Notes: a model not told the origin generated them from the sequence alone. A stretch of DNA of 64,000 nucleotides from Leptospira congkakensis (GCF_004770265.1 NZ_RQGQ01000016.1:62001-126000), one strand, 5' to 3'; positions 46,758-57,226 are shown, numbered from the stretch's first letter. Numbers and translations: made by a program.

Positions 46758-46775
46758 CCGCTCTTTCGGGAGCGG
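46758..46775 (+). promoter_or_regulatory. hairpin that covers the porin ribosome-binding site
   Basis: CCGCTC / GAGCGG forms a six-pair stem, plus a possible T-G pair, closed by a TTCG loop. The GGAG at 46769-46772, nine bases before ATG 46782, lies in this hairpin: GAG in the 3' arm and the first G in the possible T-G pair. The stem may hide the ribosome-binding site, or may act as an attenuator; only the pairing is seen. Confidence 0.45.
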
Positions 46776-46781
46776 ATCTCC

Positions 46782-48008
46782 ATGAAAAAAATCGTTTATT
46801 TAAAATTCGCAACACTCGTTTGGTTTTTGATTTTTAGTTTTTCCGTTTTGAATGCTGAAGAAACAAAACCAACAACCGTGGAACCTTCCGTTCCAGTCGT
46901 TCAACCAGTGCAAACAAACCCACTTCCCGCCAGTTTGAAGTTTGGTGCCTTTGTTGATACCTATTATTCGCATAATAACAATCATCCGATATCGAAAGAA
47001 CGCCAATACACGACACAAGCAGTCCGTAATGATGAATTTAACATCAACATGGGATTTGTGGATGCTAAATGGCAAGAGGAAAAGGTGAGGGGTCGAATTG
47101 CTTTGCAATTTGGAACTTCGGTAAACACGAATTATGCGCCAGAAGCCAATAAAGATGTAAGTTCCAATCAAAACTCTGTGAAACATATCCAAGAAGCCTA
47201 TGTCGGTGTAAAAATCGCCAAAGATACTTGGATAGATGCTGGAATTTATTTTGGTCATATAGGACACGAATCTTGGATATCCTCAGACAATTGGAATTAT
47301 ACCCGGGCGCTAGCACTAGATTTTGTTCCATATTATGCATCTGGAGTCAGGCTTACGACAAAGTTCACTGATAAATTCCAATTTCAATTCCATGTTATGA
47401 ATGGTTGGCAAAATATTACCGACCAAAACAAAGATAAATCTCTAGGAACTCAGTTTAAATTTTTTCTAACACCTAATTTTACAATTATCGCAAATCAATT
47501 TGCAGGTAATGAAGCTCCTGATTTTGAACGCAAACAAACAAGATTTTATAATAATACAATTCTCGAGTGGAAGGCATTAGATTGGTTGTCCTTTGCTGCT
47601 TCCGGTGATGTCGGGGCACAAAAGGCGAAAGAATCGTTTCAATATGAACCATGGTGGAAGGAAGTCAATCCCACACTTGGAATTTACACCAATAGAGAAT
47701 CCAATGTTTATAATCAGTGGTACCATGGAACTTTTTGGGTCAGTTTTCGGTATGAGGATTTATACCGTTTGAGTTTGCGTGCGGAACGATTTTATGATCC
47801 AAAACAAGTGATGGCAACAACATATACTCGAAATGGATTTTTAACCAATGGTTATACAGTTACTTTTGATTTTTTAGAGTGGAATCCTGGACTCATTCGT
47901 TTTGAATTCATTCAAAGAGAATCAATGGATCCGGTATTCGAAACCGATAAAAATAAACACACTCGTGTAGAGCGGTTGTTTGTCGCAGCAGCCTCAGTTC
48001 GATATTAA
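46782..48008 (+). CDS. outer-membrane beta-barrel porin (OmpL-like, bbp2 family)
   Basis: A 408-residue protein with a signal peptide (LVWFLIFSFSVLNA), a short Pro/Val-rich linker, then a beta-barrel region with alternating aromatic strands. LKFGAFVDTYYSHNNNHP, EFNINMGFVDAKWQEEKVRG and DAGIYFGHIGHESWISSDN are typical of the putative beta-barrel porin-2 family. It ends VAAASVRY with an aromatic final residue. It would be a diffusion channel for small solutes; specificity is unknown. Separated by 32 bases from the cytochrome c'-like gene and followed by a minus-strand terminator shared with the efflux operon region. Confidence 0.85.
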   Translation: MKKIVYLKFATLVWFLIFSFSVLNAEETKPTTVEPSVPVVQPVQTNPLPASLKFGAFVDTYYSHNNNHPISKERQYTTQAVRNDEFNINMGFVDAKWQEEKVRGRIALQFGTSVNTNYAPEANKDVSSNQNSVKHIQEAYVGVKIAKDTWIDAGIYFGHIGHESWISSDNWNYTRALALDFVPYYASGVRLTTKFTDKFQFQFHVMNGWQNITDQNKDKSLGTQFKFFLTPNFTIIANQFAGNEAPDFERKQTRFYNNTILEWKALDWLSFAASGDVGAQKAKESFQYEPWWKEVNPTLGIYTNRESNVYNQWYHGTFWVSFRYEDLYRLSLRAERFYDPKQVMATTYTRNGFLTNGYTVTFDFLEWNPGLIRFEFIQRESMDPVFETDKNKHTRVERLFVAAASVRY

Positions 48009-48010
48009 AT

Positions 48011-48052
48011 AAAAAAGCCCACGATAGAAGTGTATTCTTTCTAATCGTGGGC
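48011..48052 (-). terminator. rho-independent terminator of the metal-efflux operon
   Basis: Inverted repeat GCCCACGAT (48017-48025) with ATCGTGGGC (48044-48052) and an inner AGAA/TTCT pair. Read on the minus strand it ends in six T residues (48016-48011), directly after the czcA-like stop. Confidence 0.82.
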
Positions 48053-48076
48053 AAGTTATAGGAGAAACGAATTAAT

Positions 48077-51000
48077 TTATCTAGATTTCTTCTTTGGCTT
48101 TTTTTCCTTCTTTAGCGATGAAACCGGAATTTCTTCTTCATATTCAGATATTCCAAAGGATTCAGGCTCTGCATTTTTATCACGTGGATCTTCTTTCCTT
48201 CCGCTCATGACTAGGATATAAAGACTTGGCATAACCGTTAATACTAGGAATAACGCAGAAGCAAGACCTCCTACCATTACCGTTGCTAGCGGTCTTTGAA
48301 CGTCAGAACCAACCCCACTCGCCATTGTTGCAGGAATGAGTCCAAGCATCGCAAGTAACATAGTCATCAGTCGCGGACGAAGTTGTGTGACGGCTGAATT
48401 TATGGAAGCTTCTCTGATTGTCATCCGTGGATGATCTCTTAACAAATGATTGGCTTTTGAAACAAACAGAATCCCTGCCATTGTCGCAATACCGAAGAGT
48501 GAAATGAATCCTACACCGGCAGATACGTTGAAGTAGTAACCACGGGCAAGTAATGCATAAATTCCACCAATCAAAGATAAGGGGATACAAGACAATGCAA
48601 CCACAACAGATCTTAAGTCCCGATAGAGTAAAAACAGCAATCCGAAGATGATACCAATCGTAATCGGAATCACGATTGCTAACCGTTTCGCAACCCGTGC
48701 TAAGTTCTCGTACTGTCCGCCGTATTTTACATAATAACCTTCTGGAATTTTAACTTCTTTGGAAACTCGCTCACGAAGTTCATTTACGAAACCTCCCTGA
48801 TCCCTTCCTCGAACGTTAAGTCGAACAGTCATCGTTCGTTTTCCATCCTGGCGGAAGATCATAGTAGGTGAGTCTTCTTGGGTTATGTCGGCCAACTGTG
48901 ATAAAGGAATCCGTTCTCCTCGTGGAGAAATGATCGGAATACTTTGGATTCCTTTTAGAGATTGACGATAGTCTTGTGAAAAACGAATCGCTATACCAAA
49001 AATGGCACGGTCTTTTGGTGGAGTATCCATTGGTCCTTCGTAGAGATAACTGATCGGCTCCATCCCCACTGCGGCTTCAATAACGTTCTGAATATCAACA
49101 ACATTGATTCCATACCGGGCCGCTTCTTCCCTTTTGATACGAATGACAAGCTGAGGTGCTGGAGCTTCTTGTTCGATTCCATACTCACTGGCACCTTTCA
49201 TCGTCTGGATGATTTCAAGAATCTCTAATGAGATTTCTCGCATGACATGTAAATCCTGACCGGAAACAAATACCGCTAAATCGGCGATGGTTCCCATGAT
49301 TGCTTCGGACAAATTGTCCATAATGGGCTGAGAAAAACTGACCCTAACTCCCGGAAGACCTTCTTCTAAATGGTCTCGCATTCGCAAAAGCAATTGTTCT
49401 TTTGTGATTTTTTCCTTCCATTTGTTATAGTCTTTTAAACCAACATAAACTTCCAATCGGTTAGGTGGGAGTGGATCTGTTCCATCATCATTTCTTCCGT
49501 ATTGAGAAAGAATTGTACTTACTTGTTCGTTGCTGTAGATGATTTCTCTAACTTTTGGAACAAACTTTTTTGCTTCCGGCAAGGAAATTCCAACCGGGAA
49601 GTAGAGTCTTAAGGTAAATCCTCCTTCATCTAAGGAAGGTAGGAATTCTGTTCCAATCGCCATCACACCAACAACAAGTAGACCTCCTACAGTTGAAAAT
49701 GCAATGGTTACCACTTTTTTAGAACGTTCTACTAAATAGTGAACAATAGCTTCGTATTTATGCTCTACCCAATGATAAACAGGATTGTGCCATTCAATTG
49801 GACCAGGGTTCTTTGATTCAAAATACTTTCTGTATAAGAAAGACATAAGAACTGGAACTACTGTCATCGTGAACAACATCGCACCTAAGATGGCAAAGGA
49901 AATCGTAAATGCCATTGGTTTGAAGAGACGACCTTCGATTCTTTCAAATGAAAAAATTGGTAAGTATGCAAGAACGATGATTAAAATCGCAAAAAGAATT
50001 TCCGTTCCAACTTCTGTTGCACATTCGTATGTAAAACGAATGATCCCTTTCTCTTTTTCGACAGGGGTTGCATCCCTATATCGGCGCATGATATTTTCTA
50101 CCATAACCACGGTACTATCTACGACGATTCCGAAGTCAACGGCACCGAGCGAAAGTAAACTCGCAGAAATACCTGAAGTATTCATCATGGTGAATGAAAA
50201 GAGGAGGGCAAACGGGATTGTCGCTACAACAACAACAGATGATTTGATACTTCCGATAAAGAAAATTACCACCAAACTAACAACGCATATCCCTTCGAGT
50301 AAGGTTGTTCCTACTGTTCTAAGAGTGTAATTAACTAGATCACTTCTGTCATAGGTATTCCGAATCTTCGTACCTTCTGGCATATAGTCTTGGTTAATTT
50401 CTTCAACTTTTTCACGAACCCTCTCACCGAAAGCGTTTGGTTCGACCCATCTTCTCATTGCCACTAGTCCTTGGACAGCTGAGTCAACATCGATGAGTCC
50501 TTCTTGGTCGTTTTGTATTGTATAACCTAGAATACCACTGGGAATTGGGTGAGAGATTTCTACGGTTCCCAAATCTCTCACAAACACAGGCACCCCATTC
50601 ACTGTCTTCACAACAATGTTTTCTATATGAGATGGCTCTCTGATCGCACCCAAGGAACGAATTGGAAGTGCTTGTTCCCCTTGTAAAAGAAAGTTACCAC
50701 CAGTATTCAAGTTGTTGTTTTGAATTGCTTCTATGACTTCAGAAACAGTAACTTTAAAACGAATCAGTTTGTCCGGAGTGGTGACTAAGTGAAATTGTTT
50801 TGGTAGTCCCCCAAAGGTGATCACATCAGCAATTCCTGTGATTTGCAACATTCGTGGAACAACAATCCAATCTTGGATGGTTCTCAGTTCCATTGGAGTA
50901 TGGGTTCCTGTTGTTGATTCTACCACATAACGATACACTTCACCGACAGGAGAACTCATCGGCGCTAGAGTTGGTGTCACTTCGGCAGGAATGTTCGCAT

Positions 51001-51352
51001 TCCTAACTCTCTCCATAAGCCTCATACGTGCAAAATAATCGTCAGTTCCTTCTTCAAATACGAATTGGAATACCACTAGGCCGTTGATAGTTCTGGATCT
51101 TCTTACGATTAGATTGGGAGTCGCATGTAACTCCCGTTCAATGGGCATGGTTACCCTTTCTTCTACTTCTAAAGTTGCTTTTCCTGGGAATTTTGCAACA
51201 ATCCGTACTTGTGTGTCAGCAATATCAGAATATGCTTCTTTACGAATATCAATCCAAGACCAGATTCCAAGAAGTAAAGCGACTCCTGCGGCAACTAGGG
51301 TGAGAATCCTGTTTTTTAAAGCAGTTTCAATTATATTGTTTATAATTTTCAT
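48077..51352 (-). CDS. heavy-metal efflux RND pump, CusA/CzcA family
   Basis: A 1091-residue proton-driven RND transporter of the HME class. N-terminal TM1 is followed by two large periplasmic loops. TM4 carries the signature [18 protein letters not shown], with two Asp and one Glu that serve the proton pathway in CzcA. Other family blocks include [20 protein letters not shown] and [20 protein letters not shown] Lys/Arg-rich C-terminal tail follows. The ion (Zn/Co/Ni/Cd or Cu/Ag) cannot be assigned safely. The start overlaps the preceding gene by 1 base. It is the last gene of the operon and is followed by a strong terminator. Confidence 0.94.
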   Translation of the reverse strand: MKIINNIIETALKNRILTLVAAGVALLLGIWSWIDIRKEAYSDIADTQVRIVAKFPGKATLEVEERVTMPIERELHATPNLIVRRSRTINGLVVFQFVFEEGTDDYFARMRLMERVRNANIPAEVTPTLAPMSSPVGEVYRYVVESTTGTHTPMELRTIQDWIVVPRMLQITGIADVITFGGLPKQFHLVTTPDKLIRFKVTVSEVIEAIQNNNLNTGGNFLLQGEQALPIRSLGAIREPSHIENIVVKTVNGVPVFVRDLGTVEISHPIPSGILGYTIQNDQEGLIDVDSAVQGLVAMRRWVEPNAFGERVREKVEEINQDYMPEGTKIRNTYDRSDLVNYTLRTVGTTLLEGICVVSLVVIFFIGSIKSSVVVVATIPFALLFSFTMMNTSGISASLLSLGAVDFGIVVDSTVVMVENIMRRYRDATPVEKEKGIIRFTYECATEVGTEILFAILIIVLAYLPIFSFERIEGRLFKPMAFTISFAILGAMLFTMTVVPVLMSFLYRKYFESKNPGPIEWHNPVYHWVEHKYEAIVHYLVERSKKVVTIAFSTVGGLLVVGVMAIGTEFLPSLDEGGFTLRLYFPVGISLPEAKKFVPKVREIIYSNEQVSTILSQYGRNDDGTDPLPPNRLEVYVGLKDYNKWKEKITKEQLLLRMRDHLEEGLPGVRVSFSQPIMDNLSEAIMGTIADLAVFVSGQDLHVMREISLEILEIIQTMKGASEYGIEQEAPAPQLVIRIKREEAARYGINVVDIQNVIEAAVGMEPISYLYEGPMDTPPKDRAIFGIAIRFSQDYRQSLKGIQSIPIISPRGERIPLSQLADITQEDSPTMIFRQDGKRTMTVRLNVRGRDQGGFVNELRERVSKEVKIPEGYYVKYGGQYENLARVAKRLAIVIPITIGIIFGLLFLLYRDLRSVVVALSCIPLSLIGGIYALLARGYYFNVSAGVGFISLFGIATMAGILFVSKANHLLRDHPRMTIREASINSAVTQLRPRLMTMLLAMLGLIPATMASGVGSDVQRPLATVMVGGLASALFLVLTVMPSLYILVMSGRKEDPRDKNAEPESFGISEYEEEIPVSSLKKEKKPKKKSR

Positions 51353-52104
51353 TAATAAGACCTCGTATTAAACAGGTAACCCATTTGGAAAAGCAGTTGG
51401 TAGTTTTGGAAATCTCCAGAACCAATTCCCGCACCCATCTGTAAGTAAAAATTAGAAAACAACATATCGTAAGTGAGACCAACATATTGTTGTCTGAAGT
51501 GAACTCGTCTGTTGTTTCTACTTTCGTAGTCGAGATAAAGAGCTAAATCAGGGTTAGCTTCTGCAACCGCAGATCGGATCATCATATCCGTTTCTGAAAT
51601 ATTAGCATTTTGGTAACCTGGTATGTTTACACCTGTCTTATAATTATACTGACCACCGTGTCCGAGATCGGAACCTATATTGTAAGGATCAGTTCCAAAT
51701 TTACCAAATACAACGGAGATACTGTGAGCAAGTACTGGAGTTTTCCAAAAGCTGTAACCCACGTCAACTTGTTGGCCCCAGAGTCCTTCTCTCCAGCGAC
51801 TACCTGAGACTCTAAATACCACATCTTTGTAATAATATCCAAGATTGAAGTTAAGGCTACCTGGAGTTCCGATTGTGGCACCATATACCCAAAAGTTTGT
51901 AACTTTCGGCTCTGGTTTTAGCTTTAAAATTTCACTGTATTCGTAAGAATCTTCATCGTTTCCGATGCTTGATTTTTTATCCGCACGAGGAGACCATTCA
52001 GGGACAGGTTCTTTTTTTTCTTCCTTTTCATCTGGTTCCGCCGACAAAGCAGAAACAAATGCAATAGAAAGACATAATAATATTAGAATTAAGTTATGTT
52101 TCAT
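51352..52104 (-). CDS. exported beta-rich protein inside the metal-efflux operon
   Basis: A 250-residue protein with a signal peptide ([18 protein letters not shown]) and an acidic segment [13 protein letters not shown]. Strands resemble a small beta-barrel ([52 protein letters not shown]). It ends [13 protein letters not shown]. No known family. It sits between the adaptor and pump genes with 2-base and overlapping spacings, so it is tightly linked to metal efflux. A dedicated outer-membrane or periplasmic accessory is a reasonable inference. Confidence 0.78.
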   Translation of the reverse strand: MKHNLILILLCLSIAFVSALSAEPDEKEEKKEPVPEWSPRADKKSSIGNDEDSYEYSEILKLKPEPKVTNFWVYGATIGTPGSLNFNLGYYYKDVVFRVSGSRWREGLWGQQVDVGYSFWKTPVLAHSISVVFGKFGTDPYNIGSDLGHGGQYNYKTGVNIPGYQNANISETDMMIRSAVAEANPDLALYLDYESRNNRRVHFRQQYVGLTYDMLFSNFYLQMGAGIGSGDFQNYQLLFQMGYLFNTRSY

Positions 52105-52106
52105 TA

Positions 52107-53111
52107 TTAAAACCCAAAACTTAATCCCTTCAGAAGGATCGAACCTTCTACGACAACCTTATCGTTTGCAGTGATTCCTTCTAAAATATTCACTCTATCT
52201 TTGTCTGAAATTCCTAAAACTACTTCCGTTCGAGTAAAGTTGTTTGCTGTTTGTTCTACAAAAACATAATGATGACCTTCTACTGTAACGATTGAGGTAA
52301 ATGGTAAAACCAAAGAGCCATTTTTAGTTTCTTCCGGAAATTGAACCACACCATACATACCTGGTTTTAGTTTGTTATCTTTGTTTAAGATAGCAATCCT
52401 AACCTTGACAGTACGAGTCATTGGATCCACGTTATCTCCAATAGCCTCAGCGATTCCTTCCCAAACTTCATTGGGGAAGGAATTGAAGATGATTCTAACT
52501 TTTTTACCTTTCTTTAAGGTTTTCAATTGTGATTCCGCAACGTCGGAAATGATCCAAGCTCTGTGACTTCCTGCATTTCCTAATTCATTTGGATTCAAAC
52601 CGATGGCTCTAAGTTTTCCTTCGAATTCTCCAAGCTCTGCAGCATCATTGCGAAGTTCGGTTTCTGCTTCAAAAACATCTTTGTCAGTGGCAACTCTATG
52701 TTTGAACATATCCTCGATACGATTCAAAGCTTTTCTGGAACGACTGAGTTTGTTTTTGGAATATTGATAACTCATGTAAGTTTCGTTAAGTTCCGCTGAT
52801 TCAAAGAGGATGACTTTGATTCCGCTTGAAACAGAAGGAGTCGAGGAGGCAATCAATCTTGCTGGTGCAGTGATATTGACAAAGTCTCCGTTACCTTCGT
52901 TAACATAAACGGATTTGATCAGTTTTAAACCGCTACTACCTGCTGGTAATTCAATCCGCAGTCCTTTGTCGTGTATGATCGGGCGTTTTGGCGCCTGTGG
53001 TTTAGGTTTGGACGCTTTGTTTAAAGCCCAGACAGTTAATGAAAAAATAACGACTATGATGGCCGCTCCTGCAAGCGTATTTGTCAATTTTGGTAATCTA
53101 ATTGCTTTCAT
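52107..53111 (-). CDS. RND efflux periplasmic adaptor (CzcB/CusB type)
   Basis: A 334-residue membrane-fusion protein with an N-terminal membrane helix (residues about 12-30). A split lipoyl/barrel-sandwich region is interrupted by an alpha-hairpin (about 120-165, [20 protein letters not shown] and [15 protein letters not shown]). A beta-barrel follows with [20 protein letters not shown] and a membrane-proximal domain with [15 protein letters not shown]. It links the pump to the TolC-like channel. The first lipoyl half looks shorter than in typical CzcB. Two bases separate it from both neighbours. Confidence 0.9.
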   Translation of the reverse strand: MKAIRLPKLTNTLAGAAIIVVIFSLTVWALNKASKPKPQAPKRPIIHDKGLRIELPAGSSGLKLIKSVYVNEGNGDFVNITAPARLIASSTPSVSSGIKVILFESAELNETYMSYQYSKNKLSRSRKALNRIEDMFKHRVATDKDVFEAETELRNDAAELGEFEGKLRAIGLNPNELGNAGSHRAWIISDVAESQLKTLKKGKKVRIIFNSFPNEVWEGIAEAIGDNVDPMTRTVKVRIAILNKDNKLKPGMYGVVQFPEETKNGSLVLPFTSIVTVEGHHYVFVEQTANNFTRTEVVLGISDKDRVNILEGITANDKVVVEGSILLKGLSFGF

Positions 53112-53113
53112 AA

Positions 53114-54493
53114 CTATTCTCCTTGATTATTATTTCCATTTTCTAACCGGGGGACTAACAATCCGAAACCGGTGGTGTAATTGATTTCTTCAAAAGATTC
53201 CATTCTGTCTGTTTGTAGTCGTAGTATTTCGACAACACTAGAACGATATGTTTCAAAAAAGTCTGCGAACTCAATGATACCGATGTATCTTCTTTCGTAA
53301 CTTGAAACCACATCTAAGGAAAGACTATGATAGTCTTTGACGTAAGTGTTCATAAATTTTCGATAAAGATCGTCTTTAACTTTTGCAGATCTATGTGCGA
53401 CGGAGATTTCATTCTCCATCTCAAGAATTTTATTTCTGATTTCTTGTTTGCGGACGAGGATTGCTTTTTGAGAAGCCTCGATATTTCCTTGGTTCCTGTT
53501 GAAGATAGGAACTTCTAAGTTTGCTGTAATAGACCATTCCGATTTGAATCCCGTTCCGTTCCTATCGTATTTCGGACCAAGTGATAAGTTGGGAATTGCA
53601 TTTGCATATTGGAGTTCTAAATTTGCTTCTTCGTATTTTAAGTTTTGAATGGCAATTTTTAAATCTGGTCTATTTTCTCTAGCTTTATCTAACAGGTCGT
53701 TCAACTGCAGTTTGCTTGGATTCAGCCTTTCTAGGGTTGTTTCCTGTAAGTCTGGTAAAATAGAGATGTTTGCATCTCGCATACTATCATCATTCAGTAA
53801 TACACGTAGATCCGCTTCTTTTTCGAAAATTTTGATTCGAAGGTCTTCTCTTTCTTTTTTTAAGAAGAAGAGTAGCGCTTTGAGTCGTAAAAGTTCAGCA
53901 AGTAGGATGGCTCTTCTTTCGTAAGCCTTCTCTCCAGAAACAACGGTTCTCTCTAATGTGGAGATACTTTTATCATAAAACGACATAGCTTGGTGGAGAT
54001 AAAAAGTTGAGTAGAGTGTTCTACGTAATTTAGTGTGAAGACCTCGAGCAATATCATAAAACTCTTGTTCCGTGATCTTTGCGTCAAGTTCCGCAACTTT
54101 TACTCTTTTGCCGATTTTATCACCGAGTAAAAACAATTGTTGGACTTGGTAGACTGTTTGACCTGCTCTAGTCGCATCAAACCAACTTCGTTGGGATTCC
54201 GCATACGCCACTTGGTCAATCCCTATCGTAGGGTTTGCGTAGAGTCCTGCTTGTAAAACCCCAGCCTTTTTCACATCCACCTGAAACTTAGCTGCGAGTA
54301 AGAGTAAATTATTTTTCCAAAACAATTCCTCTGCTTTGCCTAAGTCCAAATGAACTTCGTTTTTATCTTTTTTTGAAACGGGTTCTGCAACCGCAGGTTC
54401 GGGTGAATTAGGATTCCAGTCCGTTTCGGAAAAGAGAAGTTGAAATGGCACAATCCATAGAAGGAGGACTAAATATTTTTTTCTCATGAACAT
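53114..54493 (-). CDS. TolC-family outer-membrane channel (CzcC type)
   Basis: A 459-residue outer-membrane efflux protein. A signal peptide ([16 protein letters not shown]) is followed by two long coiled-coil/hairpin repeats ([20 protein letters not shown] and [20 protein letters not shown] as repeat starts), the usual internal duplication. [20 protein letters not shown] and [19 protein letters not shown] are standard OEP blocks. Start may be ATG 54493 or 54487. It is the first gene of the efflux operon proper, with a 263-base non-coding region upstream. Confidence 0.9.
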   Translation of the reverse strand: MFMRKKYLVLLLWIVPFQLLFSETDWNPNSPEPAVAEPVSKKDKNEVHLDLGKAEELFWKNNLLLLAAKFQVDVKKAGVLQAGLYANPTIGIDQVAYAESQRSWFDATRAGQTVYQVQQLFLLGDKIGKRVKVAELDAKITEQEFYDIARGLHTKLRRTLYSTFYLHQAMSFYDKSISTLERTVVSGEKAYERRAILLAELLRLKALLFFLKKEREDLRIKIFEKEADLRVLLNDDSMRDANISILPDLQETTLERLNPSKLQLNDLLDKARENRPDLKIAIQNLKYEEANLELQYANAIPNLSLGPKYDRNGTGFKSEWSITANLEVPIFNRNQGNIEASQKAILVRKQEIRNKILEMENEISVAHRSAKVKDDLYRKFMNTYVKDYHSLSLDVVSSYERRYIGIIEFADFFETYRSSVVEILRLQTDRMESFEEINYTTGFGLLVPRLENGNNNQGE

Positions 54494-54700
54494 ACCGACC
54501 GATGTATTTTTATATATTTGCGTTTACACATAGGGTTTCCTTCTTGAAGCAACTCGAGAATACAGGTTTTTTCTCGTAGCGATCATCGGAATCAGGACCA
54601 ATCGATAGTTCATAGGTCGTCCTTACGTATAGTATTAGCTTGAAAGTATATGTGCATAAACGAAATCCTCCAGTTTTCTCGGCGCTAAATCAATATATGG

Positions 54701-54744
54701 GCATAACTCGAACGGTGATTGATCCGTTTGTATGTCAGTTATGC
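54701..54744. repeat. nested inverted repeat between the small exported gene and the efflux operon
   Basis: Outer arms GCATAACT (54701-54708) and AGTTATGC (54737-54744); inner arms AACGG (54711-54715) and CCGTT (54724-54728). It lies 13 bases past the stop of the 54757-55116 gene and has no T tract, so a structured mRNA end, an operator, or a weak terminator are all possible. Nothing else is recognisable in 54494-54700. Confidence 0.5.
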
Positions 54745-54756
54745 TCTGACTAAGAT

Positions 54757-55116
54757 TTAAACTATAGGGGGAGGGAGATTGAGAAGGAGTTCGGAAAGTA
54801 AAAAACGATTAGCATCATCATCTTTGAAATGATAGAAAAGCCCAATGAAAGAATTTTCAATGGCGGTTCCTAAGTTTACCTCAACGATTAGGTCAAGGTA
54901 ATCGCATCGACTACGAAGCAAAGTCGCAGAATCATCAATAGAATGAATTTCTGGTTCACTTATATCTGAGCGAGTGTTTGTTGAAAGTGTAGAATAATCG
55001 TTATTTGCGAATAGTTCGAACGTAACAGAGTCTAGAGACCCGTCCTCCTGTGTAGGGAGAAGGATCATACTTGCCAATAGGAAAGCGAGTAGCCTTTTAC
55101 CGTTCAACCAATTCAT
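54757..55116 (-). CDS. small exported protein with LPPP C-terminus (1)
   Basis: A 119-residue protein with a basic N-terminus and signal peptide (KRLLAFLLASMILLPTQ), an acidic Ser/Thr/Asp-rich middle, one Cys in LLRSRCDYLD, and the C-terminal sequence LLLNLPPPIV. No family is recognised. The neighbouring upstream gene on the same strand encodes a protein of nearly the same size ending YLSLPPPV, so the two may be distant paralogues. Position directly ahead of the czcCBA-like operon suggests a shared metal response; sequence alone does not prove it. The ribosome-binding site is weak. Confidence 0.6.
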   Translation of the reverse strand: MNWLNGKRLLAFLLASMILLPTQEDGSLDSVTFELFANNDYSTLSTNTRSDISEPEIHSIDDSATLLRSRCDYLDLIVEVNLGTAIENSFIGLFYHFKDDDANRFLLSELLLNLPPPIV

Positions 55117-55217
55117 TAATTTACCAGCAAATTGTAATTCGCTCTCCTATCAATTCTAAAAATCAAGTACTGTCAACACTACTAGGATTTAGAATGAAAA
55201 TATTGGACGGATTTTCT

Positions 55218-55259
55218 AAAAAAAAGACTGCCCAGAGTCAGGAATTCCCTGGAACAGTC
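55218..55259 (-). terminator. rho-independent terminator (second of a tandem pair)
   Basis: On the minus strand GACTG ... CAGTC arms (55259-55255 with 55230-55226), with inner CCAG/CTGG pairing, are followed by eight T residues (55225-55218). It lies between the two small exported genes. Confidence 0.72.
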
Positions 55260-55312
55260 GTGAATTAGTCTTTGGCAAATGAGAAACAAATCATAGGAAA
55301 TGTTAAGAATAT

Positions 55313-55344
55313 AAAAACATCCTGTGTCCCTCACGGGACACAGG
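55313..55344 (-). terminator. rho-independent terminator of the second LPPP gene
   Basis: A perfect ten-base stem CCTGTGTCCC / GGGACACAGG with a four-base loop (55321-55344), followed on the minus strand by ATG and then TTTTT (55317-55313), 20 bases after the stop of the 55364-55705 gene. Confidence 0.82.
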
Positions 55345-55363
55345 TTTAAGCGGTAGAGAGGAG

Positions 55364-55705
55364 TTAAACGGGTGGAGGTAGGCTCAGGTATCGAGTGGCA
55401 AGAAGCCCTGAAATGAAAGATGGACGGAGGTTTTTGTTGTGTGTTAAGAGAAATATTGTCAGTGAAGACTGACCTTTCCCACCCCATGTGAGTACATCTT
55501 CTAAGTCTTTTGTACCTGAACTTTCTTCAGAAGTAGATTTGTTGATCGAAACGGAGAGAGCACCTGACAGTTGGCTCTTTCCTGTGACTCGACTAGATTT
55601 GGCTCCGCGAGTCCGAACCAGTACATTTTCTTCTGAAAGAAAAGCGCTGCCCAAGGAGATTGTGAGTAGGGAAATCCCAAATATTTTGATCACGTTCCTG
55701 AGCAT
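55364..55705 (-). CDS. small exported protein with LPPP C-terminus (2)
   Basis: A 113-residue protein with an N-terminal signal-like segment (KIFGISLLTISLGSAFLS), a basic, Ser-rich middle with no Cys, and the C-terminus LLATRYLSLPPPV. No family is recognised. TATACT lies 15 to 10 bases before the ATG at 55705 with no clear ribosome-binding site, so the mRNA could be leaderless, but no good -35 element is seen. A strong terminator follows. Its end resembles that of the 54757-55116 protein. Confidence 0.58.
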   Translation of the reverse strand: MLRNVIKIFGISLLTISLGSAFLSEENVLVRTRGAKSSRVTGKSQLSGALSVSINKSTSEESSGTKDLEDVLTWGGKGQSSLTIFLLTHNKNLRPSFISGLLATRYLSLPPPV

Positions 55706-55767
55706 AATTACAGTATAGACGGCATCTGATTAAAATCTAGCATTTTTTTGGGGAGTGCCTATAAATT

Positions 55768-55803
55768 AGGCAGATCGACCCGAATGGTCGGAAAGATCTG
55801 CCT
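55768..55803. repeat. inverted repeat at the end of the FAD oxidase gene
   Basis: Arms AGGCAGATC (55768-55776) and GATCTGCCT (55795-55803) with an inner CGACC/GGTCG pair. It directly follows the stop of the GlcD-like gene. The minus-strand exit AATTTATAGG is only weakly T-rich, so a terminator role is plausible but not clear. Confidence 0.55.
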
Positions 55804-55813
55804 GTGCCTGGAA

Positions 55814-57226
55814 TTAGAGCACTTTGCCGGGGTTGAGAATCCCTTTCGGGTCAAAAGCCAGTTTGATGGCTCGCATCGTATCAATTTCCGATTGGGAGCG
55901 GGAAAAGTTCAAATAGTCCTTCTTCAAAAGCCCAATTCCATGCTCTGCAGAAATCGAACCTTTGAATTTTTGGATGAGAGTAAACATTTCTGGATCCACT
56001 TGTTTGCACTGAGTGAAGAATTCCGCGTCCGTTAGATCCTTTGGTTTCACAATGTTTAGATGGAGGTTTCCGTCACCAATATGTCCAAAAAGGGCAATAT
56101 GAAATCCTTGGTATTTCTTTGTGAGTAGAGTTGTCATCTCATCTAGGAATGCTTCCATGTTACGAAGTGGTAGTGAGATATCATTTTTGTGAACCGTATA
56201 AGCAAGAGACAGTGATTCAGAAATCCCTTCTCTATACTTCCAGAAAGTTTCGTTTTGACGAGAGTTCTGGGCAATGGAACCGTCCGTGATGAGTTCTTTC
56301 TCTGTGATAGATTCTATGATGGTGTAAAGTTTTTCTTCATCCGTTTCACTGTTCACTTCGAATTCCATTAGCACATAGTATTTGCTAGGCGCTGGAAATG
56401 GATCAGGTACTCCTAGATGTTCTTTGACTTTGTCTAAACAGTAGTCTGTCAAAAACTCGAATGCAAGGAGAGGTAAGTCGAAGTTATGTGTTTCTCTGAA
56501 AATTTCTAAAATGTTTTTGTATTCGGATACGGCTAGGAATATAACGCGAATGTCTTTCGGAGGTTTTGTGAGTTTGACAACTGCTTCTGTGATGATTCCC
56601 AGTGTTCCTTCTGAACCAATAAACAAGTGTTTGAGATCATAACCCGTATTATTCTTTAAAATTTCTCCATTGAATCGGTAAGTTTCTCCTTTGCCGTTCA
56701 CAACAGTGAGGCCAAGAACCCAATCCCGAATGAGTCCATAATGAACTACGCGTACACCTCCAGCATTGGTCGCAATGTTCCCTCCAATATGGCTGGATCC
56801 AGTTGCGGCAAAATCTACTGGAAAATAAAACCCACGTTCTTCGGCTTCTTTGTGTAAGTTTTTGGTAATCATTCCAGCTTGTACGTGTAAGGTGCCAAGG
56901 AAAGGATCAAAATCAACAACTTGGTTCATTTTGGAAAGTGAAATGACAATCTCGCCATTTTTGGCAACTGCTCCACCTGCATAACCGGTTCGTCCCCCAG
57001 AAGGAACGATAGCAATTTCATTTTTGTAAGCATAGGAAACTACTGCGGCCACATCTTCTGTGTTTTCCGGAAAAACTAAAACTTGATAATTAGGTGGATA
57101 AACTTTGGTTCTATCAGTTCCATAAGAATTGAATAGGGCTTCGTCCATAGTTCCGTCATTTTTTTGAATGACTTTTTTTTCACCAATGAGTTGGCTTAAG
57201 TCAGCTTTTGTTTTTGTAAAATCCAT
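55814..57226 (-). CDS. GlcD/D-2-hydroxyacid-type FAD-linked oxidase
   Basis: A 470-residue flavoprotein with the FAD_binding_4 domain (VPSGGRTGYAGGAV, then SSHIGGNIATNAGGVRVVHY) and the FAD-oxidase C domain, ending FDPKGILNPGKVL. The active-site signature FGHIGDGNLHLNI and SISAEHGIG match glycolate oxidase GlcD, D-lactate and D-2-hydroxyglutarate dehydrogenases. Substrate among these is not decided by sequence. No GlcE or GlcF subunit is adjacent, favouring a stand-alone D-lactate or D-2-hydroxyglutarate dehydrogenase. It follows the polyphosphate kinase gene by 8 bases. Confidence 0.88.
   Translation of the reverse strand: MDFTKTKADLSQLIGEKKVIQKNDGTMDEALFNSYGTDRTKVYPPNYQVLVFPENTEDVAAVVSYAYKNEIAIVPSGGRTGYAGGAVAKNGEIVISLSKMNQVVDFDPFLGTLHVQAGMITKNLHKEAEERGFYFPVDFAATGSSHIGGNIATNAGGVRVVHYGLIRDWVLGLTVVNGKGETYRFNGEILKNNTGYDLKHLFIGSEGTLGIITEAVVKLTKPPKDIRVIFLAVSEYKNILEIFRETHNFDLPLLAFEFLTDYCLDKVKEHLGVPDPFPAPSKYYVLMEFEVNSETDEEKLYTIIESITEKELITDGSIAQNSRQNETFWKYREGISESLSLAYTVHKNDISLPLRNMEAFLDEMTTLLTKKYQGFHIALFGHIGDGNLHLNIVKPKDLTDAEFFTQCKQVDPEMFTLIQKFKGSISAEHGIGLLKKDYLNFSRSQSEIDTMRAIKLAFDPKGILNPGKVL

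Noticed and set aside
49785..50330. 181-residue open frame on the plus strand inside the RND pump gene
   Set aside because: Antisense shadow of a well-conserved pump; composition is typical of reverse-strand reading.
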